From Ichthyenterobacterium magnum (GTDB taxonomy: Bacteria; Bacteroidota; Bacteroidia; Flavobacteriales; Flavobacteriaceae): a stretch of DNA of 64,000 nt. Under the pieces are notes generated by a model, which was not told the origin of the DNA, ran no database searches, and worked only from the letters and a program-made list of their open reading frames with translations. Within the stretch, counting starts at the first letter, position 1, and the number at the start of each line of letters is the position of its first letter. Positions 17,482 to 26,398 of this stretch are shown here, in pieces. The stretch spans positions 1 through 64,000 of the forward strand of contig NZ_RAQJ01000006.1 of assembly GCF_003610635.1 (NCBI RefSeq). Reading direction: 5' to 3'. The position numbers and the translations under genes were made by a program.

Positions 17482-18291
17482 CTAGTTTAATTCTTTATCA
17501 ATTTTTAACTTATTTCTTCTATAATATTCTGTAAGTATTATTGCAATTATTAAAACAAAAAGCTGCATAAACAAACCAATATTTTCTGTTTGAGTTCTTA
17601 ATGATGGAGTAATATCTGTAGGAAATTCTAAATTCCATATAGCATGCCTCTCATCTTTTTGTCCAACTAATGCAAGTATAACATTTATAGCCATATGCAA
17701 CCCTGTTGGTAGTGCTATTCCTTTAGACCAGATTGCTGCAATTCCATAAATAAATGCCCAAATCCCTGGACCTAGTAATTGATTTAAAAAAGAAGCTCCT
17801 GTAAAATCATGATACCAAGTAAAAAGAAGAGCTAGTAAAATTTGAGCTGGCCAAATGCCAAATTTATTATTGATTTTTGTAAAAGCATAACCTCTAAAAA
17901 TAATTTCTTCCATGTATGCTAGTGGGAAAAATGCCAATAACCATAATAATACTGTTTGAATACTGGATTTTGAATTATAAGAAATTTCAAGGCTTGAAAA
18001 GCTAATTGATAATGCAAGCATTAAAGCAGTAATAACAAAACCAATGAGAAACCCAATAATAAATCGAGAAGGTGTTTTTCTGTCTAATTGAAATCCTATT
18101 TTTTTGAATGTTGTTTTATCTCTTATTACAGTAATATATGTTAACAAAAGTGCGATTACAGTCATCAGTAATCCACCAAGACCATATTTACTTATAGACG
18201 TTATTGGCACTGCATTTAAAATAATTAATATTATTATAAAAGAAATAGGTAAAATTAGGGCAGCAAGTATCTGCATGAATTTAGTTTTCAT
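17482..18291 (-). CDS. CPBP family intramembrane glutamic endopeptidase
   Basis: A 269-residue protein with about seven membrane segments. It contains the CPBP (Abi/CAAX protease-like) motifs: AYMEEIIFRGYAF (the EExxxR motif), FTWYHDFTG (histidine motif) and a downstream HMAINVILAL with the last conserved histidine/asparagine. Family members cleave membrane peptides or prenylated proteins; some act in bacteriocin maturation or immunity, but the substrate here is unknown. The gene follows an HTH regulator by 30 bp on the same strand, so the two are probably one transcript and the regulator may control the protease. Confidence 0.9.
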   Translation of the reverse strand: MKTKFMQILAALILPISFIIILIILNAVPITSISKYGLGGLLMTVIALLLTYITVIRDKTTFKKIGFQLDRKTPSRFIIGFLIGFVITALMLALSISFSSLEISYNSKSSIQTVLLWLLAFFPLAYMEEIIFRGYAFTKINNKFGIWPAQILLALLFTWYHDFTGASFLNQLLGPGIWAFIYGIAAIWSKGIALPTGLHMAINVILALVGQKDERHAIWNLEFPTDITPSLRTQTENIGLFMQLFVLIIAIILTEYYRRNKLKIDKELN

Positions 18292-18321
18292 AATGATAAA
18301 ATTTTAAAATTTAATATAGAA

Positions 18322-18891
18322 TTAACTCGTTTTCAGCTTCAAAAACGGAATCGATAAAGGATAATAATAGGTTTGAGAACTTAACGCAGACATTAAATTT
18401 TTAATACTAAAAATTAACCCAAATAGTACAATTGCTCCTGTGACAAAAAAGTTAAATCCAGGGAATAAAAAAAATGTCAATAGTGAAACTACAAATAGCA
18501 ATGTAATAGTGCAATGAAAATTTATTACAGCTCTACCATGAGCATCATAAACCTTATGGTCTTCAGCCTTATGAATCCATAGAAATAATGGAAATAATAT
18601 ATTAGCAAACGGAATTATTAAACCTAAAAAAGGAGAACCATGTAGCAACAACATCCACTTGCGTTTTATAACCTCCTCATTTGGATTATCAAGAACTAGT
18701 AAGTTATCAACTTCTATATCTAAACCAACAGCTAATAATTTTACAGTTTGTAAATGTGGTTGTACATCTCCTTTTTCAATTCGTTGAATGGTACGTACTC
18801 CAACTGTAGTTTTATCTGCAAGATCTTCTTGAGTATACCCCTTTAACTTTCGTTGATACACTAAATTTTCGCTTAAAGATTTTTTATTCAT
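18322..18891 (-). CDS. XRE-family regulator with C-terminal DUF4870-like membrane domain
   Basis: Residues about 8-62 form a Cro/CI-type helix-turn-helix (LVYQRKLKGYTQEDLADKTTVGVRTIQRIEKGD), and the C-terminal ~110 residues carry three to four hydrophobic segments with the DUF4870-like pattern (HGSPFLGLIIPFANILFPLFLWIHK, HGRAVINFHCTI). The 189-residue product is thus a membrane-tethered putative repressor. Such HTH-DUF4870 proteins are frequent in Flavobacteriaceae; the signal sensed is unknown. A TAnnTTTG box precedes the gene, and the CPBP protease gene follows by 30 bp. Confidence 0.9.
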   Translation of the reverse strand: MNKKSLSENLVYQRKLKGYTQEDLADKTTVGVRTIQRIEKGDVQPHLQTVKLLAVGLDIEVDNLLVLDNPNEEVIKRKWMLLLHGSPFLGLIIPFANILFPLFLWIHKAEDHKVYDAHGRAVINFHCTITLLFVVSLLTFFLFPGFNFFVTGAIVLFGLIFSIKNLMSALSSQTYYYPLSIPFLKLKTS

Positions 18892-18911
18892 GACTATGAT
18901 TTTTGTTGGTA

Positions 18912-18919
18912 CAAATCTA
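18912..18919 (-). promoter_or_regulatory. -7 element for the HTH-CPBP transcript
   Basis: TAGATTTG on the minus strand, 20 nt before the ATG at 18891, matches TAnnTTTG. The predicted leader is about 15 nt. Confidence 0.5.
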
Positions 18920-19034
18920 TAACGATATCTTGGTTTTTAACACGCCATTTAAATGTCACATATCTGTCACTTACAGTGTTTACAAGTTTTTTTTTAAGTG
19001 ATTCATCAAATATATTGTAAAAACAGAGAGATAC

Positions 19035-19064
19035 AAAAAAGACCAATTATAATAATTGGTCTTT
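19035..19064 (-). terminator. Intrinsic terminator of asnB
   Basis: aaagaccaatta (19038-19049) pairs with taattggtcttt (19053-19064), loop of 3 nt. On the minus strand the stem is followed by a T-run (complement of the A-run 19035-19040). It lies about 25 bp past the asnB stop. Confidence 0.88.
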
Positions 19065-19089
19065 ATTCTACTCATTAAATTTCAAATTG

Positions 19090-20754
19090 CTAATACGCAT
19101 CATCATGTACATGAGCAATAGCTCTACCAGAAGGTTCATTCATGTTTTTAAATGCTTCGTCCCATTCTAATGCTGTAGCTGTACTACATGCTACACTTGC
19201 TTCTTGAGGTACACTTAAAGCAGCTGTATCGCTTGGAAAGTGCGCTTCGAAAATTGACCTATAATAATACTCTTCTTTATTTTGAGGTGTTTGGATTGGA
19301 AACCTAAACTTAGCATTTGCTAGTTGTTCATCTGTCACTTCTTTTTCTACGATATCTTTTAACGTATCAATCCAACTATAACCAACACCATCACTAAATT
19401 GTTCTTTTTGTCTCCATGCTACACTTTCTGGCAGCATATCTTCAAAAGCTTTTCTAATGACCCATTTTTCCATGCGCTCTCCATTAATCATTTTATCTTT
19501 TGGGTTAATTCGCATTGCTACATCTATAAACTCTTTGTCTAAAAATGGTACACGACCTTCAATTCCCCAAGCCATTAAACTTTTGTTAGCACGCAAGCAG
19601 TCGTACATGTGCAGCTTGTCTAACTTACGAACTGTTTCTTCATGAAACTCTTGCGCATTTGGTGCTTTATGAAAGTATAAATAGCCACCAAAGATTTCAT
19701 CTGCGCCTTCACCAGACAAGACCATTTTAATTCCCATAGACTTAATAACACGAGCCATTAAATACATTGGTGTAGACGAACGAATTGTAGTAATATCATA
19801 CGTTTCAATATTATAAATAACATCTTTAATGGCATCTAATCCTTCTTGAATAGTAAACTTAATCTCATGATGAATCGTACCAATATGATCTGCCACTTTT
19901 TTAGCTGCTACTAAATCTGGAGAACCTTCCAATCCTACTGAAAAACTATGCAACTGTGGCCACCAAGCTTGTTCTTTATCATCAGCTTCAATACGTCTTT
20001 GTGAATATTTTTTAGCAATGGCAGATGTTACTGAAGAGTCTAAGCCACCAGACAATAACACTCCATAAGGCACATCGCTCATTAGTTGTCTATGCACAGC
20101 ATCTTCTAGAGCTTGCTTCACTTCTTCAATACTAGTTTGGTTTTCTTTTACAGCATCATAATCTTCCCAATCTCGCTTATACCATTTTACAAATTTTCCA
20201 TCACGGCTACTCATATAATGTCCAGGAGGAAACAATTCAATTTTAGTACAAATACCTTCTAATACTTTTAACTCTGATGCTACATAAAAAGTACCATGTT
20301 GATCCCAACCTATGTACAATGGGATAATTCCCATGTGATCACGTGCTATGAAATATTCATCTTTTTCTACATCATATAATGCAAATCCAAAAATACCATT
20401 CATATCGTCAACAAAACCAAGTCCTTTTTCTTTGTATAAAGCCAAAATAACTTCACAATCACTCTGTGTTTGAAATTGGTATTTGCCTTTAAATTGTTGA
20501 CGTAATTCACGATGATTATATATTTCTCCATTAGCTGCTAACACCAATTTTTTATCTTCACTAAACAAAGGTTGCTTTCCAGAAGCTGGATCTACAATTG
20601 CTAATCTTTCATGAGCCATTACAGCTTTTTCAGTACTATAGACGCCACTCCAATCTGGACCACGATGGCGAATCTTTTTTGCCATCTCTAATATTTGTGG
20701 TCTTAAAGTCTCACTCTTTTGTTTTAAATCAAACGCACATACAATTCCGCACAT
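19090..20754 (-). CDS. asnB: Asparagine synthase B (glutamine-hydrolysing)
   Basis: Makes asparagine from aspartate using glutamine nitrogen and ATP. The N-terminus MCGIVCAF exposes the catalytic Cys2 of the class II glutaminase after Met removal, followed by IRHRGPDWSG, the family ERLAIVDPASGKQPL and ANGEIYNH. The synthetase domain has the PP-loop SGGLDSS near residue 233, GEGADEIFGGYLYFHKAP, and LRANKSLMAWGIEGRVPFLD. At 554 residues it matches E. coli-type AsnB. Transcribed alone, with its own terminator. Confidence 0.98.
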   Translation of the reverse strand: MCGIVCAFDLKQKSETLRPQILEMAKKIRHRGPDWSGVYSTEKAVMAHERLAIVDPASGKQPLFSEDKKLVLAANGEIYNHRELRQQFKGKYQFQTQSDCEVILALYKEKGLGFVDDMNGIFGFALYDVEKDEYFIARDHMGIIPLYIGWDQHGTFYVASELKVLEGICTKIELFPPGHYMSSRDGKFVKWYKRDWEDYDAVKENQTSIEEVKQALEDAVHRQLMSDVPYGVLLSGGLDSSVTSAIAKKYSQRRIEADDKEQAWWPQLHSFSVGLEGSPDLVAAKKVADHIGTIHHEIKFTIQEGLDAIKDVIYNIETYDITTIRSSTPMYLMARVIKSMGIKMVLSGEGADEIFGGYLYFHKAPNAQEFHEETVRKLDKLHMYDCLRANKSLMAWGIEGRVPFLDKEFIDVAMRINPKDKMINGERMEKWVIRKAFEDMLPESVAWRQKEQFSDGVGYSWIDTLKDIVEKEVTDEQLANAKFRFPIQTPQNKEEYYYRSIFEAHFPSDTAALSVPQEASVACSTATALEWDEAFKNMNEPSGRAIAHVHDDAY

Positions 20755-20943
20755 AACTTTATATTTTTAATATTTTTACTACTAATTACATGACAAATAT
20801 GAATTTAAAGTTTCATAATTAAAACATAAAAACATTAATTAGTTATAATTTATAACTAAAAAACACATGTTTGATATTAAATAAAACTAATAGAATTAAA
20901 AATAGAATTTTAACTTAGTAAAGTGAAAGTAAAAAGTAATTTA

Positions 20944-22218
20944 ATGAAACTTATAAAGCTAGTATTAATCTTATCATACTTAAATTTATTTGCACAGCCA
21001 ACTTGGCAAGTAACTCCTAATATAATTTCAAACCCAAACAACCAACGCTTTGATGATGTTTTCTTTTTAAATGAAAATTTAGGTTGGGCAGCCAATGGCT
21101 ATTATGCATCTGTTTACAAAACTACAGATGGTGGATTAAATTGGACAGAACAAGTAAACGAAGCTAGCCTTGGTGGTAGTTTTTATTTTAGAAATATTGA
21201 GTTTTTAAATCAGAATGTTGGTTTTTTAGGAACTTTAAATGGCAAGTTTTTTAAAACCATTGATGGCGGCAGCAATTGGGTTGAAGTTACTAACATTTCA
21301 CCAAATCCAACAGCAATTTGTGGGTTAGACACTGTTGGCAGTTCAACAATTTATGGTTGTGGTGCCTATTTTACACCTGCACATATTATAAAATCTACAG
21401 ATAGCGGAAACACTTGGTCGTTTATAGATATGTCTAGTTATGCTAATGCTTTAGTTGAAGTTTTATTTTTAGATGAAACGACAGGATTTGTTTCTGGAAG
21501 AAACAATACTGGTGGATTAATATTAAAAACTACAGATGGTGGATCTTCTTGGACCGAAATATACAACACAAATAATCCTGGAGATTATGTATGGAAACTT
21601 CAAACTTTAGAAGGAAATAATAACATTATGTTTGGATCAATTGAAGCAGCAGGTCTCAATACCGGAAAATTAATTAAATCAACAGATGGCGGTGTTAATT
21701 GGAATAGCTATGATGCCCCTGAAAGAGTTATACAAGCGGTTGGTTTTATTACCGAAAACCATGGATGGATGGGCGGACACACTACTGGATTTTACGAAAC
21801 ATTAGATGGCGGACAAACATGGAACAATCTAAACATTGGGCATAACCTAAATAGAATTTTTATTATTAACTCAACTACAGCTTATGCTTCTGGAACTACA
21901 GTTTACAAATACACTAATGAAACTTTAAATATAGAAACCGTTAAAAACACAGATAAAACTCACTTAGATATAAAGATTCTTGAAAACCCAATAAAAGAGT
22001 ATCTAGAGTTTACAATTAACTATAAAAGTGATGACAATATTCTTATAGAATTATACGATGTAACTGGCAAATTTATAAAGCAATTAACCCGAGATATCAT
22101 TCCTCAAAACATAGTGAAAGCATATGCGTTTGACGTTAGTGAGTTATCGTCTGGTAGTTATATTATAGATTTTCATAATAATTCTGGTAGATCAATAAAA
22201 CGATTTATTAAAGAATAA
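20944..22218 (+). CDS. YCF48/BNR-repeat protein with T9SS C-terminal sorting domain
   Basis: Using the ATG at 20944 (an in-frame GTG lies 7 codons upstream), the protein has a signal peptide KLIKLVLILSYLNLFAQ and about 424 residues. The body is a beta-propeller of YCF48/photosystem-II-assembly type, with repeated blocks like YKTTDGGLNWTEQ, FKTIDGGSNWVEV, IKSTDSGNTWSF, LKTTDGGSSWTEI, IKSTDGGVNWNSY and YETLDGGQTWNNL. The last ~75 residues (IKILENPIKEYLEFTINY...ELYDVTGKFIKQL...SSGSYIIDF) are a Por-secretion type A tail that would be removed on export. Ligand and role are unknown; a short heptamer repeat follows the stop. Confidence 0.93.
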   Translation: MKLIKLVLILSYLNLFAQPTWQVTPNIISNPNNQRFDDVFFLNENLGWAANGYYASVYKTTDGGLNWTEQVNEASLGGSFYFRNIEFLNQNVGFLGTLNGKFFKTIDGGSNWVEVTNISPNPTAICGLDTVGSSTIYGCGAYFTPAHIIKSTDSGNTWSFIDMSSYANALVEVLFLDETTGFVSGRNNTGGLILKTTDGGSSWTEIYNTNNPGDYVWKLQTLEGNNNIMFGSIEAAGLNTGKLIKSTDGGVNWNSYDAPERVIQAVGFITENHGWMGGHTTGFYETLDGGQTWNNLNIGHNLNRIFIINSTTAYASGTTVYKYTNETLNIETVKNTDKTHLDIKILENPIKEYLEFTINYKSDDNILIELYDVTGKFIKQLTRDIIPQNIVKAYAFDVSELSSGSYIIDFHNNSGRSIKRFIKE

Positions 22219-22229
22219 TACTTTTCAAT

Positions 22230-22292
22230 ACTGAATACTGAATACTGAATACTGAATACTGAATACTGAATACTGAATACTGAATACTGAAT
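22230..22292. repeat. Heptanucleotide microsatellite (ACTGAAT)x9
   Basis: Nine perfect head-to-tail copies of actgaat occupy the space between two convergent genes, ending on the base before the queE stop codon. A copy-number change would not alter either reading frame, so effects would be limited to 3' ends or to strain typing. No terminator stem is visible here. Confidence 0.97.
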
Positions 22293-22925
22293 TTAAGGTA
22301 TATTTAAATACTTATGTGTTTGTAATGATACTTTCCATTTAGGATTTGCCATCACATAATCTACAATCTCAGGAACCACTTTATCACGCTTACTCCATTC
22401 TGGTTGTAAATATAAAATACAGTCCTTGTTTACTTTTGCAGCTTGCTCTTCAGCAAAACGAAAATCATCTTTATTATAGATAATACATTTTAGTTCGTGA
22501 GCTTCAGCATATACATCTTCTTTAGGTAATTTCATCTTCTTAGGTGATAAACAAATCCAATCCCAAGTACCAGATAAAGAATAAGCTCCCGACGTTTCAA
22601 TATGTGTTTGAACCCCTTTTGCTTTTAACTGCTCAGTTAATGGTCCCATATCCCAAGTTAATGGTTCGCCGCCAGTAACAACAATTGTATGACTATACCT
22701 TACAGCATTTTCAACAATTTTTTCTGTTTCAGTAGGTGGATGCAATTCTGCTAACCAACTTTCTTTAACATCACACCAATGGCAACCAACATCGCAACCA
22801 CCAATTCTTACAAAGTAAGCAGCAGTTCCTTTATGAAAACCTTCACCTTGAATTGTATAAAACTCCTCCATTAGAGGCAACAACAACCCCTTATCTAATA
22901 ACTCTTGTCTTTCACTTCTTGTCAT
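22293..22925 (-). CDS. queE: 7-carboxy-7-deazaguanine synthase
   Basis: Radical-SAM enzyme converting 6-carboxy-tetrahydropterin to 7-carboxy-7-deazaguanine for queuosine. The 210-residue product has EEFYTIQGEGFHKGTAAYFVRIGGCDVGCHWCD with a CX3CX2C cluster motif, ESW, the GGEPL segment (VTGGEPLTWDMG) and HIETSGAY. The ATG at 22925 is chosen over a TTG at 22934, because that TTG is part of a -7 promoter box (22939-22932). The gene is convergent with the YCF48-like gene and separated only by the microsatellite. FolE upstream in the window supplies the pathway's first step. Confidence 0.95.
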   Translation of the reverse strand: MTRSERQELLDKGLLLPLMEEFYTIQGEGFHKGTAAYFVRIGGCDVGCHWCDVKESWLAELHPPTETEKIVENAVRYSHTIVVTGGEPLTWDMGPLTEQLKAKGVQTHIETSGAYSLSGTWDWICLSPKKMKLPKEDVYAEAHELKCIIYNKDDFRFAEEQAAKVNKDCILYLQPEWSKRDKVVPEIVDYVMANPKWKVSLQTHKYLNIP

Positions 22926-22931
22926 AGGCGG

Positions 22932-22939
22932 CAAAGATA
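22932..22939 (-). promoter_or_regulatory. -7 element immediately before queE
   Basis: TATCTTTG on the minus strand is followed after 6 nt by the queE ATG (22925). Transcription would begin within about 0-2 nt of the start codon, so the mRNA may be leaderless. The box overlaps the alternative TTG start and excludes it. Confidence 0.6.
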
Positions 22940-23028
22940 GTTGACAGATTTAAGTTTCTTATTAAAATGTTGAAAAGATTTCCAGTGGATTAGCACAAGA
23001 TTAGTATTTTTATACAAAATTTTAATTC

Positions 23029-24558
23029 ATGAATAGAAGCGAAGATTTTTTCAATCATATTAAAGAAGGCAATACAAACAAAGGAGACTATATAACCTTA
23101 GGTTCTGCAATGTTAGATGGAGAAACAATAAAAGATGCCTATGTAAATGTGCCTTTAAAAACTATGAATAGACATGGTTTAATTGCTGGTGCTACAGGAA
23201 CCGGAAAAACCAAAACACTTCAAGTTTTAGCAGAAAATTTAAGTGAAAAAGGCGTGCCTGTAATACTCATGGATATTAAAGGTGATTTAAGTGGACTGGC
23301 ACAACCTAGTTCTGGACATGAAAAAATAGACGAGCGCCATGAGAAAATAGGACTACCATTTAATCCAAAATCCTTTCCTGTTGAAGTTTTAACGCTTTCT
23401 GAACAAGATGGTGTGCGCTTACGTGCTACAGTTAGTGAATTTGGACCTGTGCTTATCTCTAGAATTTTAGATTTATCTGAAACTCAGTCTGGTGTTGTTG
23501 CTGTTATATTTAAATATTGTGACGACAACAAATTACCCTTATTAGATTTAAAAGATTTTAAAAAGGTTTTGCAATACGCAACACAAGAAGGCAAAAAAGA
23601 ATTCACTGAAGCTTATGGTAGAATCTCAACCGCTTCAACTGGAGCAATCTTACGTAAAATTGTAGAATTAGAGCAACAAGGTGCTGCTCTATTTTTTGGA
23701 GAGACATCTTTTGAAGTTGATGACTTACTACGTGTTGATGATAACGGAAGAGGTTATATAAACATTATTAGATTAACAGATATTCAAGATAGACCAAAAC
23801 TATTTTCAACGTTTATGCTGAGTTTGTTAGCAGAAATATATTCTACTTTTCCTGAGCAAGGTGATAGCGGAAGACCAGAACTTATTATGTTTATTGATGA
23901 AGCGCATTTAATATTTAACGAAGCTTCTAAAGCACTTCTTAATCAAATAGAAAGCATTGTTAAACTAATTAGAAGTAAAGGTGTTGGCTTGTATTTTGTA
24001 ACTCAAAACCCAACAGATGTGCCAGAAAATGTTTTAGGTCAATTGGGATTAAAAGTACAACACGCACTACGTGCCTTTACTGCCAAAGACAGGAAAGCAA
24101 TAAAACTTACAGCTCAAAACTATCCAGATACAGAGTATTATGATACTGCAGATGTATTAACCTCTTTAGGTATTGGAGAAGCTTTAGTCTCTGCATTAAA
24201 TGAAAAAGGAAAACCAACACCATTGGCAGCTACAATGATGAGAGCACCAATGAGTAGAATGGATATTTTAACCGAGTCTGAACTTGGCAGCTTACTTTCA
24301 AAATCTAAACTTGTTAGAAAATACAATCAAGAAATTGACAGAGAAAGTGCTTATGAATTACTCAACAAAAAAATAGATGTTGCAGAAGCTGAAGAAGCAA
24401 AAGAAAAAGCTCGCAAAGAAAAAGAAGCACTCAAAAAAGCAGAAACTAAACAACGTACTCGAAGAGCAAGCACTAGACAAAATCCAATTATAAAAGTATT
24501 AAGTAGCCCAACAGTAATACGAAGTGTTTTAGGCATTTTAACTAAAATGCTTAAATAA
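23029..24558 (+). CDS. HerA-like ATPase, DUF853 family
   Basis: A 509-residue P-loop ATPase of the HerA/FtsK superfamily. Walker A GATGTGKT lies at 54-61, a DIKGDLSGL segment follows, Walker B FIDEAHLIF lies near 288-296, and SKGVGLYFVTQNPTDVP is the sensor region. The C-terminus is a charged helical tail rich in KEKARKEKEALKKAE. DUF853 proteins are annotated as HerA-like helicases/NTPases, but no substrate is established; no NurA-type nuclease is adjacent. It opens a same-strand run up to 28041 and is followed after 41 bp by a lipoprotein gene. Confidence 0.93.
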   Translation: MNRSEDFFNHIKEGNTNKGDYITLGSAMLDGETIKDAYVNVPLKTMNRHGLIAGATGTGKTKTLQVLAENLSEKGVPVILMDIKGDLSGLAQPSSGHEKIDERHEKIGLPFNPKSFPVEVLTLSEQDGVRLRATVSEFGPVLISRILDLSETQSGVVAVIFKYCDDNKLPLLDLKDFKKVLQYATQEGKKEFTEAYGRISTASTGAILRKIVELEQQGAALFFGETSFEVDDLLRVDDNGRGYINIIRLTDIQDRPKLFSTFMLSLLAEIYSTFPEQGDSGRPELIMFIDEAHLIFNEASKALLNQIESIVKLIRSKGVGLYFVTQNPTDVPENVLGQLGLKVQHALRAFTAKDRKAIKLTAQNYPDTEYYDTADVLTSLGIGEALVSALNEKGKPTPLAATMMRAPMSRMDILTESELGSLLSKSKLVRKYNQEIDRESAYELLNKKIDVAEAEEAKEKARKEKEALKKAETKQRTRRASTRQNPIIKVLSSPTVIRSVLGILTKMLK

Positions 24559-24599
24559 ACATTTAACAGCTCTCATAATCTAAAATTATTACAACAAAA

Positions 24600-25157
24600 A
24601 TGAACAAATCTATATTAAGCCTTATTACTCTTGCATTATTGATTGCAAGTTGTACTTCAGAAAAAAAACAAGACCCTTTTCAAGTTACCAAACATAATAT
24701 TGGTTTACTTACAGATTCTACACAAGTAAAAGATTTAAATACTATTTACAACAATGATTCAATAGTAAAATCTATTAAAGGAGATGAATTTATTAGTAAC
24801 GCTAATCAAATAGACATCTTTGATACAACTGGAAAAAAACTACTAGTACTTACACCAAGCCAAGCTTTAGATTCTACTTCGGTTATAGAAAGTGTTCAAA
24901 TTATAGATCCGCGTTATAAAACAGATAAAAACATAACCAAACTTAGTGTTTTTAAAGACATTCAAGATAATTATACAATCTCAAGAATTGATAATCTAAT
25001 TAATTCTGTTGTAATTTCTGTAAACGAAATTAATGCTTCGTTTACAATCGATAAAAAAGAATTACCAGCAAATTTACGCTTTGATATGAATTTAAATATT
25101 GACGCAGTTCAAATTCCAGATGGAGCAAAGATTAAGTATTTTATGCTGCATTGGTAA
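24600..25157 (+). CDS. Lipoprotein of unknown function (185 aa)
   Basis: Lipoprotein signal MNKSILSLITLALLIASC with the lipidation Cys at 18, then TSEKKQDPF. The mature protein alternates short strands and turns (TDSTQVKDLNTIYNNDSIV, IDIFDTTGKKLLVLTPSQALDSTSVIESVQI) and ends IQIPDGAKIKYFMLHW-like. No family recognised. It sits 41 bp after the HerA-like ATPase and 19 bp before the cupin gene, so the three are probably co-transcribed. Confidence 0.85.
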   Translation: MNKSILSLITLALLIASCTSEKKQDPFQVTKHNIGLLTDSTQVKDLNTIYNNDSIVKSIKGDEFISNANQIDIFDTTGKKLLVLTPSQALDSTSVIESVQIIDPRYKTDKNITKLSVFKDIQDNYTISRIDNLINSVVISVNEINASFTIDKKELPANLRFDMNLNIDAVQIPDGAKIKYFMLHW

Positions 25158-25176
25158 TAATACAAACACTAAAAGT

Positions 25177-25551
25177 ATGTCACAAGAAAACAAAAAATAC
25201 ACAATACAAAATTCTCCTTTTATTGTTCCTACTACAGACGGAAAAGTTATAAAAGAGCATTTTGGCATGGCAACAGATGGTAATTCTAAAGTAAGTATTG
25301 CTCATATGATTGCTCCTTCTGGTTGGAGCGAACCTTTTCAAACTCCAGAATTTGACGAATATACTTTTATTATTAGTGGCAAAAAACAATTTATTATTGA
25401 AGGTGACACAGTAGTTCTTGAAGCTGGTCAATCTATTAAAATAAAAAAAAACACAAGAGTACAATACTCTAATCCATTTTCTGAAGCTTGCGAATATATA
25501 GCTATTTGCAAACCAGCCTTTTCTATAGACTTAGTTAACAGAGAAGATTAA
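25177..25551 (+). CDS. Cupin-domain protein (124 aa)
   Basis: Single-domain beta-barrel protein starting MSQENKKYTIQNSPFIV. An in-frame codon 26 positions upstream would overlap the preceding gene and is not needed. Cupin features: WSEPFQTPEFDEYTFIISGKKQFIIEGDTVVLEAGQSIKIKKNTRVQYSNPF, with the G-x-P-like second motif. The metal ligands are weak: the first motif's histidines are not both present. Cytoplasmic, no signal peptide. It may bind a small molecule; the substrate is unknown. Confidence 0.87.
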   Translation: MSQENKKYTIQNSPFIVPTTDGKVIKEHFGMATDGNSKVSIAHMIAPSGWSEPFQTPEFDEYTFIISGKKQFIIEGDTVVLEAGQSIKIKKNTRVQYSNPFSEACEYIAICKPAFSIDLVNRED

Positions 25552-25559
25552 TAGTACAT

Positions 25560-26378
25560 ATGATTCCAAAAATTATTGGTTTTTTTATAAACGCCATAGG
25601 CGTGTGCTTTCCTAAAATTTCAGCTAGAATGGCAATCAAGTTGTTTTCTACGCCAAGAGAAGGCAAACCAACCAAACTTGAAGACAACTACTTAAATACT
25701 GCCTCAAAAAAGCGATTGAGCTATGAAAATGTTTCAATCATGACTTATCTTTGGGAAGGCAAAAAAGACACTATTTTATTAGCTCATGGCTGGGAAAGTA
25801 ATTCATTTCGATGGAAAGATTTAATTGAACATTTAAAGCCATTTAATTATAATATAATTGCACTAGATGCACCTGCACATGGAAACTCAAGCGGAAAACT
25901 ATTTAATGCATTATTGTATTCTGAATGTATCAATGTTGTTGCTAAAAGCTTTAAAGTAGATACAATTATTGGTCACTCGGTAGGCGGAATGGCTACTGTT
26001 TTCTTTCAGCATAAATATAAAATACCAACTATAAAAAAATTAGTATTACTTGGCGCGCCTTCAAATTTTTATGGTGTACTATATAGGTACAAGCAAATGA
26101 TGAGTTACAGCAACAGAGTTTCAAAACATATAGATAAGCTGGTTTTAAAACGCTTTAATCATAAACCAAACCATTTTGATGCTGCTAAGTTTTCAGAAAA
26201 CATAAAAACTAAAGGCTTAATTATCCATGATAAAAAAGATATGATAATTCCTTTTAAAGATGCTTTAAACTTTAATGAAAAATACATCAATTCAAAGTTA
26301 ATTACAACAAGTGGATACAATCATTCTTTAAGGTCTCTAGAAGTAAATCAGCATATTTTAGACTTTATAAATGATTAG
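25560..26378 (+). CDS. Alpha/beta hydrolase
   Basis: A 272-residue alpha/beta-hydrolase-fold protein. It shows LLAHGWESNSFRWKDL (oxyanion HG motif), IIALDAPAHGNSSG, the nucleophile elbow GHSVGG with Ser as nucleophile, GLIIHDKKDMIIPF with the acid Asp, and the final SGYNHSLR with catalytic His. The first ~30 residues are hydrophobic/basic (IIGFFINAIGVCFPKISARMAIKLF), as in family members that act on lipids or esters. It is 8 bp after the cupin gene. Substrate unknown. Confidence 0.92.
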   Translation: MIPKIIGFFINAIGVCFPKISARMAIKLFSTPREGKPTKLEDNYLNTASKKRLSYENVSIMTYLWEGKKDTILLAHGWESNSFRWKDLIEHLKPFNYNIIALDAPAHGNSSGKLFNALLYSECINVVAKSFKVDTIIGHSVGGMATVFFQHKYKIPTIKKLVLLGAPSNFYGVLYRYKQMMSYSNRVSKHIDKLVLKRFNHKPNHFDAAKFSENIKTKGLIIHDKKDMIIPFKDALNFNEKYINSKLITTSGYNHSLRSLEVNQHILDFIND

Positions 26379-26385
26379 TTTATTG

Positions 26386-26393
26386 TACTTTTG
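26386..26393 (+). promoter_or_regulatory. -7 element immediately before rluF
   Basis: TACTTTTG followed after 5 nt by the rluF ATG at 26399. It would place the transcription start at or beside the start codon. The gene also lies only 20 bp past the hydrolase stop, so it may additionally be read from upstream. Confidence 0.5.
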
Positions 26394-26398
26394 AAGTT

